Shown in pieces: positions 21,923 through 29,474 of a stretch of 46,954 nucleotides of DNA. The DNA lies in the IMG/VR virus record IMGVR_UViG_3300050132_000164, positions 1-46,954 of that record. One strand, given 5' to 3'. The stretch is from a virus. Under the pieces are notes generated by a model. It made no database searches, was not told where the DNA came from, and saw only the letters and a program-made list of their open reading frames with translations. Positions within the stretch are counted from its first letter, which is position 1; every line of letters begins with the position of its first letter. The translations under genes were made by a program, and so were the position numbers.

Positions 21923-22159
21923 TTAGTGGTCAGGTTCACAAATGTTTTCGATGTATTCAATAATGTCTTTTACTGTGATAAAAGTTGCTGCTACAGAATT
22001 ATCAATAACTATTTCAAACTCTTCTTCAAACTTCATTACTAAACTTGTTTTGTCAAGTGAATCACCAAGTTCTTCAAGAGGTAGTTCATCAGTTACAAGC
22101 TTTACGTCAATATCAAATTCGTTAGCAATAATATCTTTAACCTTTTCTGCAATTGTCAC
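21923..22159 (-). CDS. acpP: Acyl carrier protein
   Basis: 78 residues, close to normal ACP length. It shows the ACP pattern E-L-x-x-L-G-D-S34-L-D-K-x-x-L-V-M-K-F-E-E-E-F-E-I then D-x-x-x-x-F-x-T-V-K-D-I-I-E-Y-I. Ser34 in D-S-L is the expected 4'-phosphopantetheine site, though one residue is missing from the usual G-A-D-S-L. The SD AGGAGG lies upstream of ATG 22159. Host fatty acid synthesis normally supplies ACP, so a phage copy is notable. It could alter host lipid synthesis or serve as a scaffold. It is transcribed between the lipoprotein and the DUF669 gene. Confidence 0.8.
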   Translation of the reverse strand: MTIAEKVKDIIANEFDIDVKLVTDELPLEELGDSLDKTSLVMKFEEEFEIVIDNSVAATFITVKDIIEYIENICEPDH

Positions 22160-22172
22160 TTTAAGCCTCCTT

Positions 22173-22688
22173 TCACTTCAATTTAAACGGCGACACCACA
22201 ATGCGAGGTTCAATATAAACTGGTCTTGTTTTGTTACTGTTAGGATCTTTAAGCATTACCCAAGTTCCTTCAGCTGTGCTTGGTGAAAACAATCCGTTAG
22301 GGTCGGCTTGGGGAAGTATTGCAAAGCTATCGGCAGACTGATTGCCGCCGCAACTATGAGCAGCAATCTTTTGAGGATTAGTATATTGAGTTGCAGCAGG
22401 AATACCGTAGCCAATAGATTCCCCTATGAATACAAGTTTGCCTGTCATTTCAGCTACGATATATGTGTACGTTGTTAGCCCATCTTGGTCACGAAGTTCA
22501 AGAATATCTTTCAACAACTTCTTTTCACGAAAGTTCTTTATTGCAGGCATTCCTGTCTGTGCAGCGCCCTCTTTAAGAATCCGTTCCTGTTGTGCTTGCT
22601 GCTGTTTATCGCTGTCAGGTGCTTGCTGTTGTTGTTCGCAACCAGCAAGTGCTAGGGAAAAGCAGACTAACATGAAAATGTGTTTCAT
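22173..22688 (-). CDS. Phage lipoprotein
   Basis: 171 residues. Signal sequence with lipobox L-A-G-C (cysteine 17), then a Gln-rich linker. The mature part (NFREKKLLKDILELRDQ then YTYIVAEMTGKLVFIGESIG) belongs to a lipoprotein family common in phages of Gram-negative hosts. It lies 32 bp downstream of a membrane-anchored protein with which it usually pairs in such phages. Likely acts at the envelope. Function unknown. Confidence 0.7.
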   Translation of the reverse strand: MKHIFMLVCFSLALAGCEQQQQAPDSDKQQQAQQERILKEGAAQTGMPAIKNFREKKLLKDILELRDQDGLTTYTYIVAEMTGKLVFIGESIGYGIPAATQYTNPQKIAAHSCGGNQSADSFAILPQADPNGLFSPSTAEGTWVMLKDPNSNKTRPVYIEPRIVVSPFKLK

Positions 22689-22720
22689 TCAATTCTCCTT
22701 TAGTTATAATTTACAAATAT

Positions 22721-23062
22721 TTATCGATTTGCTTTTAATTCGTTTATGAATTGTCTCAAATCAGCAGGTAGTTTAGCCTCATTGTAATCAGCTGCACGAT
22801 GCAAAATTATTTGTGCAAGTGCTGCTTTATGCTCGGGGGAAGCTTTGATATACTCAAATTGCATATTGCTAATCTCTTGAATCATTCCTTGGTTGTAAGA
22901 CTTTGTTTCTTCAAATACTTGTCGTCTAACAGCTTCTTGCTTTGGAGCAAAAAACTTGTACATGAAAAACTCATTCCCTTGGACAAACCATCCTACAGCA
23001 GTTGCTATAACAACTGCTAAAACAAACAGACCTGTTGCTTGAAAAACTTCTTTAACTGTCAT
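22721..23062 (-). CDS. Single-pass membrane protein, conserved in phages
   Basis: 113 residues. One N-terminal membrane helix (TGLFVLAVVIATAVGWFVQG), then a helical domain with the recognisable VRRQVFEETKSYNQGM and SNMQFEYIKA, a phage family of unknown function often found beside the neighbouring lipoprotein type. The ATG overlaps the upstream gene by 4 bp. Confidence 0.7.
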   Translation of the reverse strand: MTVKEVFQATGLFVLAVVIATAVGWFVQGNEFFMYKFFAPKQEAVRRQVFEETKSYNQGMIQEISNMQFEYIKASPEHKAALAQIILHRAADYNEAKLPADLRQFINELKANR

Positions 23063-23304
23063 GCTATAACTCCTTTATTACGTTCTTTAACCCGTTCGCG
23101 CTTTGCTGCTTTGCGAGCTGCTTTGCCCGGTTTGACATTATACAGTAGATGTAAAGCACCTGTTTTATCGCGTTCATAAAATGCATCGGTAGCACATTCA
23201 ATCTCTTTACCGTCAACCGTTTGCTTGCGAAGTTTGAAGCATACTTTGCTTCTCGCTACCTGTTTACCATCAATTTCAATCATCGCTTCCTGCTTACTTT
23301 TCAC
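23059..23304 (-). CDS. Small basic protein, hypothetical
   Basis: 81 residues, SD AGGAGG before ATG 23304. The N-terminal half alternates charged residues and has two Cys (V-C-F-K-L then E-C-A). The C-terminal third is strongly basic (G-K-A-A-R-K-A-A-K-R-E-R-V-K) and could bind nucleic acid. Unknown function. Confidence 0.5.
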   Translation of the reverse strand: MKSKQEAMIEIDGKQVARSKVCFKLRKQTVDGKEIECATDAFYERDKTGALHLLYNVKPGKAARKAAKRERVKERNKGVIA

Positions 23305-23315
23305 AGCAACCTCCT

Positions 23316-24797
23316 TTAGTTATGAGCTTTAAGCAAAGCTTTGATTTCACTCAATGATTGCAAGTACATTGCTTCTCCGTCCCAAAAAATAGGTTGAAGC
23401 AGATCGAATTCAGCTTCGTTGCTTTCCTGAATAGACAAGTTATCTCTGACTGTAACAAGACCATCATAATTCATTTCAACAACACATCTGCCAGTAAGCG
23501 ATTTTTTAACCTTATCTTTATCTGTAGCAGGATCTTTGAAAATGTTGACTTCTTTGCCGTCAATCACACAATGAGTTGCTTTCATAGCAAAACCGAAAGT
23601 GTCTCTTGTGTTATATTGATAAGTGTAAGAACCGATGCCAAAAACAATGTTAGTTGAGGCAAAACCTTTATCTCTAAGTCTGCTGCAAATGTCAACACAA
23701 CGAGGTACTGTTATAGCATCACCATAAATAGCTCCAATGTGCGAGTCAAGCTGAATAAAACCTTTGCTATTCCTTTCGCCGCCAAATATTTCATAAAGTA
23801 GTTTAATCACCCCTTTGTATTCAGGTGAATCTTTCTCAGCTTTAGGATTACCGCAAATAATATCAGCAGGATCACCAGAGTCAGGACGTATGACCGTTTT
23901 ACCATCTCTTGACATAATTACTTCTTTTAGCCGAGGAAGCGTTTTAGTGATAACTTCCCAAAGATCCCATGTATCAGACACAATAGAAACTATTCCAGAA
24001 GGATGAACTTCAGTAAGTAAGCGTAGATATGTTTCATATTCATCAGTAGCACCACCAGCACACATGACACTATGTTCGGTAGCTGGAACGGAACAGCCGA
24101 CTAATTCTTTTTCAATGTTTGCCTCATAAAACTCTTCAAGATAAAGAATAGCAGGAATAGTATCAGTGCCCACAAATGATAACAAATGGCCTGCTCCACT
24201 ACTAGCAGCTGACTCAAGACTGCTCATACCTCTGAAAGAGAAATCATGGCCTTGAAAGTCAACAAAGTCAGTAATATCTGACGTAAGGTCAGCCCAACTA
24301 TCCAGTATTCGCCGGTAAGCAAGAGCAATAGTGGCGCTAGTGGCGGATTGCCATAGAGAGCATGAAGCAATTGTTTCAATATAGTTAGTGAGCCAAGCAT
24401 ATTGAGGTTTTGTGTTCTCGATAGTAAGCATAGGTACTCTAAGCGGAACAAGTGTACCTTCAGGAACGGCTTTGACTAGCAACGGGAGATAGCCGAGACT
24501 ATGTAATTGCATAATGTGGGTAACATCTGGATTTTCTACGCCCAATGCAAATTTAATCACTCTTTTATATTCTGAAACAACATTAGCTAGAGGTCTTTTA
24601 AAAAATTGTTCATTAAAGTAATCAACAAGATACTCTTTAACAAAAGCTTGAAAACCAAAAGCAACAACTTCGTCTGCAAAGTCAAGCCTAGATGTTCTAG
24701 GTATCCACGTACTATAAACAATTTCAGTGTTATCAGGGTATTGGTGCCGGTGAGATACCTTGTAAAAATCACAGAGCAAAGTAGCAGGATATTTCAT
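23316..24797 (-). CDS. nadV: Nicotinamide phosphoribosyltransferase-like enzyme (NadV or Namat)
   Basis: 493 residues, the normal NAMPT length (about 490). Family signatures: D-F-Y-K-V-S-H near the start, P-L-R-V-P-M-L-T-I-E-N-T, H-D-F-S-F-R-G-M-S-S then FVGTDTIPA, S-V-P-A-T-E-H-S, SIVSDTWDLW and V-I-R-P-D-S-G-D-P. The enzyme attaches nicotinamide to PRPP giving NMN. In the NARP1 pathway of phages its homologue (Namat) attaches it to ADP-ribose-pyrophosphate giving NAD+. Substrate cannot be told from this sequence. It lies 1 bp from the end of the Prs-like gene and shares its message. Both fit NAD+ rebuilding after host defences destroy it. Confidence 0.88.
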   Translation of the reverse strand: MKYPATLLCDFYKVSHRHQYPDNTEIVYSTWIPRTSRLDFADEVVAFGFQAFVKEYLVDYFNEQFFKRPLANVVSEYKRVIKFALGVENPDVTHIMQLHSLGYLPLLVKAVPEGTLVPLRVPMLTIENTKPQYAWLTNYIETIASCSLWQSATSATIALAYRRILDSWADLTSDITDFVDFQGHDFSFRGMSSLESAASSGAGHLLSFVGTDTIPAILYLEEFYEANIEKELVGCSVPATEHSVMCAGGATDEYETYLRLLTEVHPSGIVSIVSDTWDLWEVITKTLPRLKEVIMSRDGKTVIRPDSGDPADIICGNPKAEKDSPEYKGVIKLLYEIFGGERNSKGFIQLDSHIGAIYGDAITVPRCVDICSRLRDKGFASTNIVFGIGSYTYQYNTRDTFGFAMKATHCVIDGKEVNIFKDPATDKDKVKKSLTGRCVVEMNYDGLVTVRDNLSIQESNEAEFDLLQPIFWDGEAMYLQSLSEIKALLKAHN

Positions 24798-24798
24798 T

Positions 24799-25620
24799 CT
24801 AAATCTCCTTTGAATAAAGTCGAGTGATATCTATTCTTTTGTTTACTCCAAGAGCAGGCCAATCGGACAAGATACTGTTTGTTGTAAAAACTTTTGCAAT
24901 TAGATCGGTCTTGAAAATTTCACCTTCATAAATAGTATTTTCGCAATGTCCGGTTAGTAGATAAACATTACCAGCACCCATATCTTTGAGAATTTTTGCA
25001 GCACCTATGAAAGTTCCACCTTTTGAGCAAAGATCATCAACTATCAATACGTCAGAGTCTGTTTTCAACAATCCGAAGACTTCATAGTTTATAATGTTCC
25101 CTGAAGCGAAATCTCTAACCTTAGAACCTATCAAACTCGGATAGTTAAACGTCCCTCCTGAATATTTTTTCTGAGCACCAGCATCGGGATAAAATATGTG
25201 AAGATCCTTATAAGGAACTTCATTTCTGAATTTAGCAAACAACGCAGGAATGTTTGTTTTATCAACAACATTATTCAGCAATGCACTGGTTACTTCTGAG
25301 TGAGCATCGTACACAATTACCTTTTTGAAAGCAAGACTATTAATCAAATTACAAACATATTTGAGGTTAAAAGTATAAGTTGAGTTTCGTCTATCCATTC
25401 GGCTATAAGGCATGTAAAGAATTTTAAGTTCGTAGTTATTTACAGGAAAAACTTCATCCATTAAATTTTTAAGAATGAATAAATTAAATAGATCATTGTC
25501 CGATTCAAATTTAAGAGTTACTTTAGCGTCGAAACCAAAAGCGAGTTTGTTAAAATTTAGATTACTTTCGCCATTTGGAAATTTGCCAAATAAAACTTCT
25601 TTGTTGTCAAGTAGTAGCAT
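24799..25620 (-). CDS. prs: Ribose-phosphate pyrophosphokinase-like enzyme (Prs or Adps)
   Basis: 273 residues, shorter than bacterial Prs (about 310). Visible motifs: F-P-N-G-E-S (16 region), MPYSRMDRR (loop binding ATP), Y-D-A-H-S, FYPDAGAQKKY and the PRPP-binding loop V-L-I-V-D-D-L-C-S-K-G-G-T-F. Prs makes PRPP from ribose-5-phosphate and ATP. Phage relatives in NARP1 (Adps) pyrophosphorylate ADP-ribose instead. The pairing with the NAMPT-like gene makes either NAD+ salvage route plausible. It begins the message after a structured leader, with SD GGAG at the start. Confidence 0.85.
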   Translation of the reverse strand: MLLLDNKEVLFGKFPNGESNLNFNKLAFGFDAKVTLKFESDNDLFNLFILKNLMDEVFPVNNYELKILYMPYSRMDRRNSTYTFNLKYVCNLINSLAFKKVIVYDAHSEVTSALLNNVVDKTNIPALFAKFRNEVPYKDLHIFYPDAGAQKKYSGGTFNYPSLIGSKVRDFASGNIINYEVFGLLKTDSDVLIVDDLCSKGGTFIGAAKILKDMGAGNVYLLTGHCENTIYEGEIFKTDLIAKVFTTNSILSDWPALGVNKRIDITRLYSKEI

Positions 25621-25815
25621 TGGATTCTCCTTTAGTTGAAGTTAATAAGCCTTCGATGCAACAATTGCACAGGCTTTGGCGTTCGGTCCGAGTATGTCGT
25701 TCCCCGATGAAAAACCGGCTCGGAAGTAGTCACAAGCCGCCGCTTAGTGCCGGAACTTACATTTCAGACAATAACCCTTTCAAGAGGAAGACAGCACTAA
25801 GCGGTCAAACACTGA
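25621..25815 (-). promoter_or_regulatory. Structured leader ahead of prs-nadV
   Basis: 195 bp without a gene. An 11-bp perfect inverted repeat has arms 25740-25750 (ccgcttagtgc) and 25794-25804 (gcactaagcgg). Several shorter GC-rich pairings lie on the side toward prs (for example CCGAG with CTCGG). It could be a terminator of the upstream gene, an attenuator or a riboswitch. No known riboswitch consensus was recognised by eye. Confidence 0.4.
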
Positions 25816-26661
25816 TTAAACTAATTCTCTGTTAAATACATCAATCCCACTACCTGTATAAATGGCTTGCGCTAGATAGTTCCATGAGCCTTCACGCGGC
25901 ACAGAGATTTCACCTTTCATGTTAAACCTGTTTTTGGCTACATATCCAGGTGTTCTTTCAAGACCTAAAACACGACCTTTGTTTGCAGAAATGCCTTGTG
26001 AAAATGTATCGCTAGATTTGCTTACAAACATAGGTTCATACAAGTATGCGCATATGTCACACCACTGTAAGATCATTTCTCGCTTGCCGCTCGTTTTATT
26101 ATTTTTAGGTGAATGCAAAAGTAGATCGAATTGATTAAACTCTCCGCAAGTTGGATCTAAAACCTTTGAAGCGAATACATGGCAGGGTAGCACGATATGG
26201 ATTCCACCGTGTGTAGCTAAATCATCTAGCGAAGAAAGAAACTTAGCGCACAGTTCGTTAGCATAATCATAAGCTTTACCATAACCGCCAAGAGCCGACT
26301 CCATAGTCACCGCCTTGGCATTTCCTGGTTTAAAGTTAGGATCACGTTGAATAGTAGCATCGTGAATCAACCGTTCCAACGCAGTAGCACTATCAAATAT
26401 CAATGTTTTGAATTTGAATGTACCTTTTTGAGCACTGGCTGTTATTTCAGTAACCAGCGCACTAACTTCATCGAAACTTTTAAGCAACGGAGTTCTGTTA
26501 CATTTCATACCGGCAAAACCTTGTTCCAACGGTATTAAAAGCGGAGCAGGAGCGTCACAAGCAAGGCTTGTTTTTCCCGAGCCTTCACTTCCCGAAAGCA
26601 CAATCCTCAAGCCTGATTGTGTTGAAGTTGTATGTGTCACTTGTGTTAGAAAACTACTCAT
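25816..26661 (-). CDS. Sak4-like RecA-fold ATPase (AAA_24)
   Basis: 281 residues. Walker A is G-S-E-G-S-G-K30-T-S, and Walker B lies in K-T-L-I-F-D-S-A-T (about 84-92). Later blocks (QWCDICAYLYEP, GRVLGLERTPGYVAKNRFNM) are those of the phage AAA_24/Sak4 single-strand-annealing ATPases. It likely promotes recombination or replication restart with the DUF669 protein and the Cas4-like nuclease. The start overlaps the end of the small zinc-ribbon gene upstream by 4 bp. Confidence 0.75.
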   Translation of the reverse strand: MSSFLTQVTHTTSTQSGLRIVLSGSEGSGKTSLACDAPAPLLIPLEQGFAGMKCNRTPLLKSFDEVSALVTEITASAQKGTFKFKTLIFDSATALERLIHDATIQRDPNFKPGNAKAVTMESALGGYGKAYDYANELCAKFLSSLDDLATHGGIHIVLPCHVFASKVLDPTCGEFNQFDLLLHSPKNNKTSGKREMILQWCDICAYLYEPMFVSKSSDTFSQGISANKGRVLGLERTPGYVAKNRFNMKGEISVPREGSWNYLAQAIYTGSGIDVFNRELV

Positions 26662-26810
26662 TTACTTCTCCTTATAGGTTTCAACCAAGTATCTTTAAGT
26701 TCTTTACCGCAATTAGGACATTTGACAGTTTCTTCAATAAAGGTTCTAGTTATTATTTTAGTGTTAGGAACTGGCACCATTGTCAACTTGCATGTTCTAC
26801 AGGTTTTCAT
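26658..26810 (-). CDS. 50-residue zinc-ribbon protein
   Basis: ATG 26810, stop overlapping the Sak4-like start by 4 bp. Two CxxC knuckles are visible: C4-R-T-C7 and C31-P-N-C34-G, the classic small zinc ribbon. There is no SD of note before the ATG (GCATGAGAATAA), so translation may depend on coupling. It probably binds nucleic acid or protein. Confidence 0.55.
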   Translation of the reverse strand: MKTCRTCKLTMVPVPNTKIITRTFIEETVKCPNCGKELKDTWLKPIRRSK

Positions 26811-26829
26811 TTATTCTCATGCAATCGCC

Positions 26830-27159
26830 TTATTTAATCAAAGGATCTTTTTGTTTAAGTCTTTCTTTGTTTATAAAATCAAGTATTTCAATAGGCCAGC
26901 CTTTAATCAACGGAAATCCCTGATTATTACCAAACATATCAAAGCAGGATATTTGACACAATGTGAACTTACCAGATGAATTTATTAATTGAAAACCTCC
27001 ATCTATGCGTTTATTTTGTATTAAAAATTTAGTAGGTAACTGTTGACATGCTTTTATGGTTAAAACTCCAAATTCAGCTTTTGAAAAATCACAGTCAACA
27101 TATCTAACTTTGTTATAAAAATCATAAGGTAAAGCATCGTTTTTATTGCGCTTACTCAT
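26830..27159 (-). CDS. Hypothetical protein
   Basis: 109 residues. Start overlaps the ligase stop by 1 bp (TAATG), so it is probably coupled. No domain recognised. The sequence mixes charge and beta-strand-like segments (F-G-V-L-T-I-K-A, G-G-F-Q-L-I-N-S-S-G-K-F-T-L-C). Position suggests a role with the ligases, but this is only context. Confidence 0.5.
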   Translation of the reverse strand: MSKRNKNDALPYDFYNKVRYVDCDFSKAEFGVLTIKACQQLPTKFLIQNKRIDGGFQLINSSGKFTLCQISCFDMFGNNQGFPLIKGWPIEILDFINKERLKQKDPLIK

Positions 27160-28283
27160 TATTTATCTCCTTTCTTAATTTCAGCAATTAAGTTTGACAA
27201 AGTACAATCAGCCGCTGATTTATCGTCACGCCAGCGCCTGAACCGAGGATGCCGCAAACTGTAGCCACAGGAAGCGTCAGATTTGACCTGTAGACCGTTG
27301 TGGAGGCATTCGACAGGTCTACCTATCAGTCCAGACGCTATGAACTGTTCAGGGGTCATAAGGGCGCTTTCATCGTCCATAATCGCGCTTATCCAGCCAA
27401 TGTGATGCAGCGAACCGTTGTGATATATGCCCACACTAATACTAGATACTTTACCTAACATCTTGCCTGTTTGACCTTCTTCACCTACTTTATACTGTCC
27501 AGTAACAACACAATCAACAGGATAGTAACGCTTCAGCTTATACCAGTTAGTGGGAGCATTATACTTAGCGTCCATTACTTTACCAATAAGCCCTTCACCT
27601 TCAGCATCAGTAAGCAAGTAAAATAGCTTTTCAACTTCAGCGGATGTTAGATTAACCCATTGTGGCATGAGCATCATAAGGTTTGGATCGACCTGATACA
27701 ATGCGTTTGCTAAATAAGTTCGTCTGAGTTCTTGGGTCCATTTAGTTGAATCAACACATTCAAATTGAACCATATCAAAAGCATAAGCCTTAATCCAAGC
27801 ATTTTGCTCAGTCTGCTTTCTAATAGCTTCATCTGGAAGACTACCTAGTATTGAGCAAGTCATTGATACGTGAGGATATACAGGAATCGTACCTTGATAA
27901 TTATTTTTAAACCATTGAGTATGAGGATGATTGCTATCGGCTAATTTATCATAGAAAACACCAGGAACTTCAACACGAATTTCATCACCTGTTGACACAA
28001 ATTCGCAATCAATAATACTTTTTTCAGGAAGACCTGAAGCAGTCATAATGTGGGGAACACGATCAGTTTTTTCAGTGAAATTGTTAGTAGCTTTGCTAAT
28101 ACAGCGAGAATCGCAACGATGTGTTAAAGGAAATCCTTGAAACATAGACGCTTTATAAGTATGAATCTTAAAGCGTTCACCATCTATCTTATTTTCCCAA
28201 CCAAGACCTTCAGGAGTATTAGCAGGATCGTCAAGTTTCTTTTTAGCTCTTGCTGGTGCAAATTGAGTTAGCGGCATAAGCAT
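27159..28283 (-). CDS. ATP-dependent DNA ligase
   Basis: 374 residues. The nucleotidyl-transfer motif is E-N-K32-I-D-G-E-R, with K32 as the probable AMP-accepting lysine. Motif III is S-I-I-D-C-E-F, motif IV E-G-L-I-G-K-V, and motif V W-Y-K-L-K-R-Y-Y, followed by a C-terminal OB-like part. It seals nicks in replicating DNA. It lies directly downstream of the RNA ligase gene, with no gap. The two share the fold but not the motif spacing, so this is not a simple duplication. A Cys-rich middle region is unusual for the family. Confidence 0.8.
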   Translation of the reverse strand: MLMPLTQFAPARAKKKLDDPANTPEGLGWENKIDGERFKIHTYKASMFQGFPLTHRCDSRCISKATNNFTEKTDRVPHIMTASGLPEKSIIDCEFVSTGDEIRVEVPGVFYDKLADSNHPHTQWFKNNYQGTIPVYPHVSMTCSILGSLPDEAIRKQTEQNAWIKAYAFDMVQFECVDSTKWTQELRRTYLANALYQVDPNLMMLMPQWVNLTSAEVEKLFYLLTDAEGEGLIGKVMDAKYNAPTNWYKLKRYYPVDCVVTGQYKVGEEGQTGKMLGKVSSISVGIYHNGSLHHIGWISAIMDDESALMTPEQFIASGLIGRPVECLHNGLQVKSDASCGYSLRHPRFRRWRDDKSAADCTLSNLIAEIKKGDK

Positions 28284-29186
28284 TTATTTATCCTCCGCAA
28301 AGCTTCTTTCAACCAATTGTTGTTTATACCATTCAGGAAAACCACCAGTAGCCGAAGACAAAATTTCACGCTTATATTGATTCCAAAGGAATTCTTTTAT
28401 TGCTTCTTTTTCTTCAGTTTCAATATCAACATTAACTTCCTTAAGTAACTTGCCAATGTCTTTAGGCGAATTGTCAAGTTCTCCAATTTCAGCTAAATGT
28501 TGAACAGCTTTTGCCCATCTAGCTTCTGTTTTAAAAGACATGCAGAAAGTTGCCCATTTGGAGCTGCCTTTTTCTTCAGTTCCCCATCTATTGCGATGAA
28601 CTTCTTTGAACGCTTCAGAAACAAATTTTCCAGCCATAAGAGGCATTGGTTGACCGCCTAGAAGAAATTGCCGAGTGTAGTTTTTAACTACAACACCTTC
28701 AATGTTGCATCCACCAAGAATAGATTCTTTGTTCAGAAGCTCACGTAAATCTTCAGGACTATTAATTTTAAGAATTTGTCTAGGAACCACTTCAAGATTT
28801 AATTTAGCAGCGTGTTTATAAAATTCAGGATCAAACAAATCACCAGCGGGAGAAGAAGCACCGAACAAAATAATGTGATTATTTGGAATTCTATTGTATT
28901 TGAGAGTATTGTGCTTAGGTGTTTTTAGATATTCACCGTAGAAGCAAACTCCTTCAGGCAATTCATCTTGAATAGACTGAACATATTCAATTCCTTGCGA
29001 AAACATTTTTTCAGGATTATCAACATATAGTTGAGCACCTTTGGAGCGAATGAAAAGCTCACCGTTTACTTTACCAAAAGCAAATTGAGATCCATCTATT
29101 TTTTCAGTAACTTCCACTTCTTCGTTAAATATATCTCTAATGTAATCAGTACCGATTGCAAAAATTTTAGGAAATGCACGTAACAT
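28284..29186 (-). CDS. RNA ligase (Rnl2-like, RNA_ligase family)
   Basis: 300 residues. Motif I E-K29-I-D-G-S-Q, then R-S-K-G, F-Y-G-E-Y-L, E-G-V-V-V-K-N-Y and A-G-K-F-V-S-E-A-F, the order of nucleotidyl-transferase motifs in Rnl2-type RNA ligases. The length is near that of T4 Rnl2 (334). Such phage enzymes repair RNA cut by host defence ribonucleases such as anticodon nucleases. SD AGGAGG lies upstream of ATG 29186. It is the first gene of the leftward message from a promoter near 29.45 kb, and has a long hairpin-rich leader. No polynucleotide kinase partner was seen in this window. Confidence 0.78.
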   Translation of the reverse strand: MLRAFPKIFAIGTDYIRDIFNEEVEVTEKIDGSQFAFGKVNGELFIRSKGAQLYVDNPEKMFSQGIEYVQSIQDELPEGVCFYGEYLKTPKHNTLKYNRIPNNHIILFGASSPAGDLFDPEFYKHAAKLNLEVVPRQILKINSPEDLRELLNKESILGGCNIEGVVVKNYTRQFLLGGQPMPLMAGKFVSEAFKEVHRNRWGTEEKGSSKWATFCMSFKTEARWAKAVQHLAEIGELDNSPKDIGKLLKEVNVDIETEEKEAIKEFLWNQYKREILSSATGGFPEWYKQQLVERSFAEDK

Positions 29187-29280
29187 TTTAGTCCTCCTAT
29201 CATTTAAGTTTATTTAATCACTCGACAGTAAGGCTTTATCTTTTACAACAAAACCTTACTAGCAACTGTTAAATAGGCTA

Positions 29281-29334
29281 GCCTGATTGCAATAATCAGC
29301 GCGTTCAGCCTGATTGCAATAATCAGCGCGTTCA
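29281..29334. repeat. Two tandem 27-bp hairpin units
   Basis: Units 29281-29307 and 29308-29334 are identical. Each holds the inverted repeat CTGATT-N5-AATCAG. They lie in the 284-bp leader ahead of the RNA ligase gene. Further hairpins occur at 29227-29260 (AGTAAGG/CCTTACT) and 29339-29358 (AAGGCA/TGCCTT). Confidence 0.8.
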
Positions 29335-29444
29335 GCCCAAGGCATTCTTATGTGCCTTTTAAAGATACGACGATTGAGTTGTTACTTTAGTTAGACCATG
29401 ATTCAATCCCTCCTATAACTTCTCAACTCGTTTAAGTTGACCGG

Positions 29445-29474
29445 ACTATAACATTATCTATTTAGCTTTGTCAA
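29445..29474 (-). promoter_or_regulatory. Promoter ahead of RNA ligase leader
   Basis: On the minus strand, TTGACA (29469-29474) and TATAGT (29445-29450) are 18 bp apart, a good sigma-70 match. The -35 box overlaps the 3' end of thyX. It would start a transcript reading the 255-base leader and then the RNA ligase, DNA ligase and downstream genes. Confidence 0.6.

Noticed and set aside
21155-21963. Plus-strand frames across the Ala/Pro-rich end of the DUF669 gene
   Set aside because: Open only through GCN-rich codons. The minus-strand frame carries the family signature.
29281-29334. Tandem 27-bp repeat considered as a CRISPR array
   Set aside because: Only two units with no spacer between them and no cas genes.
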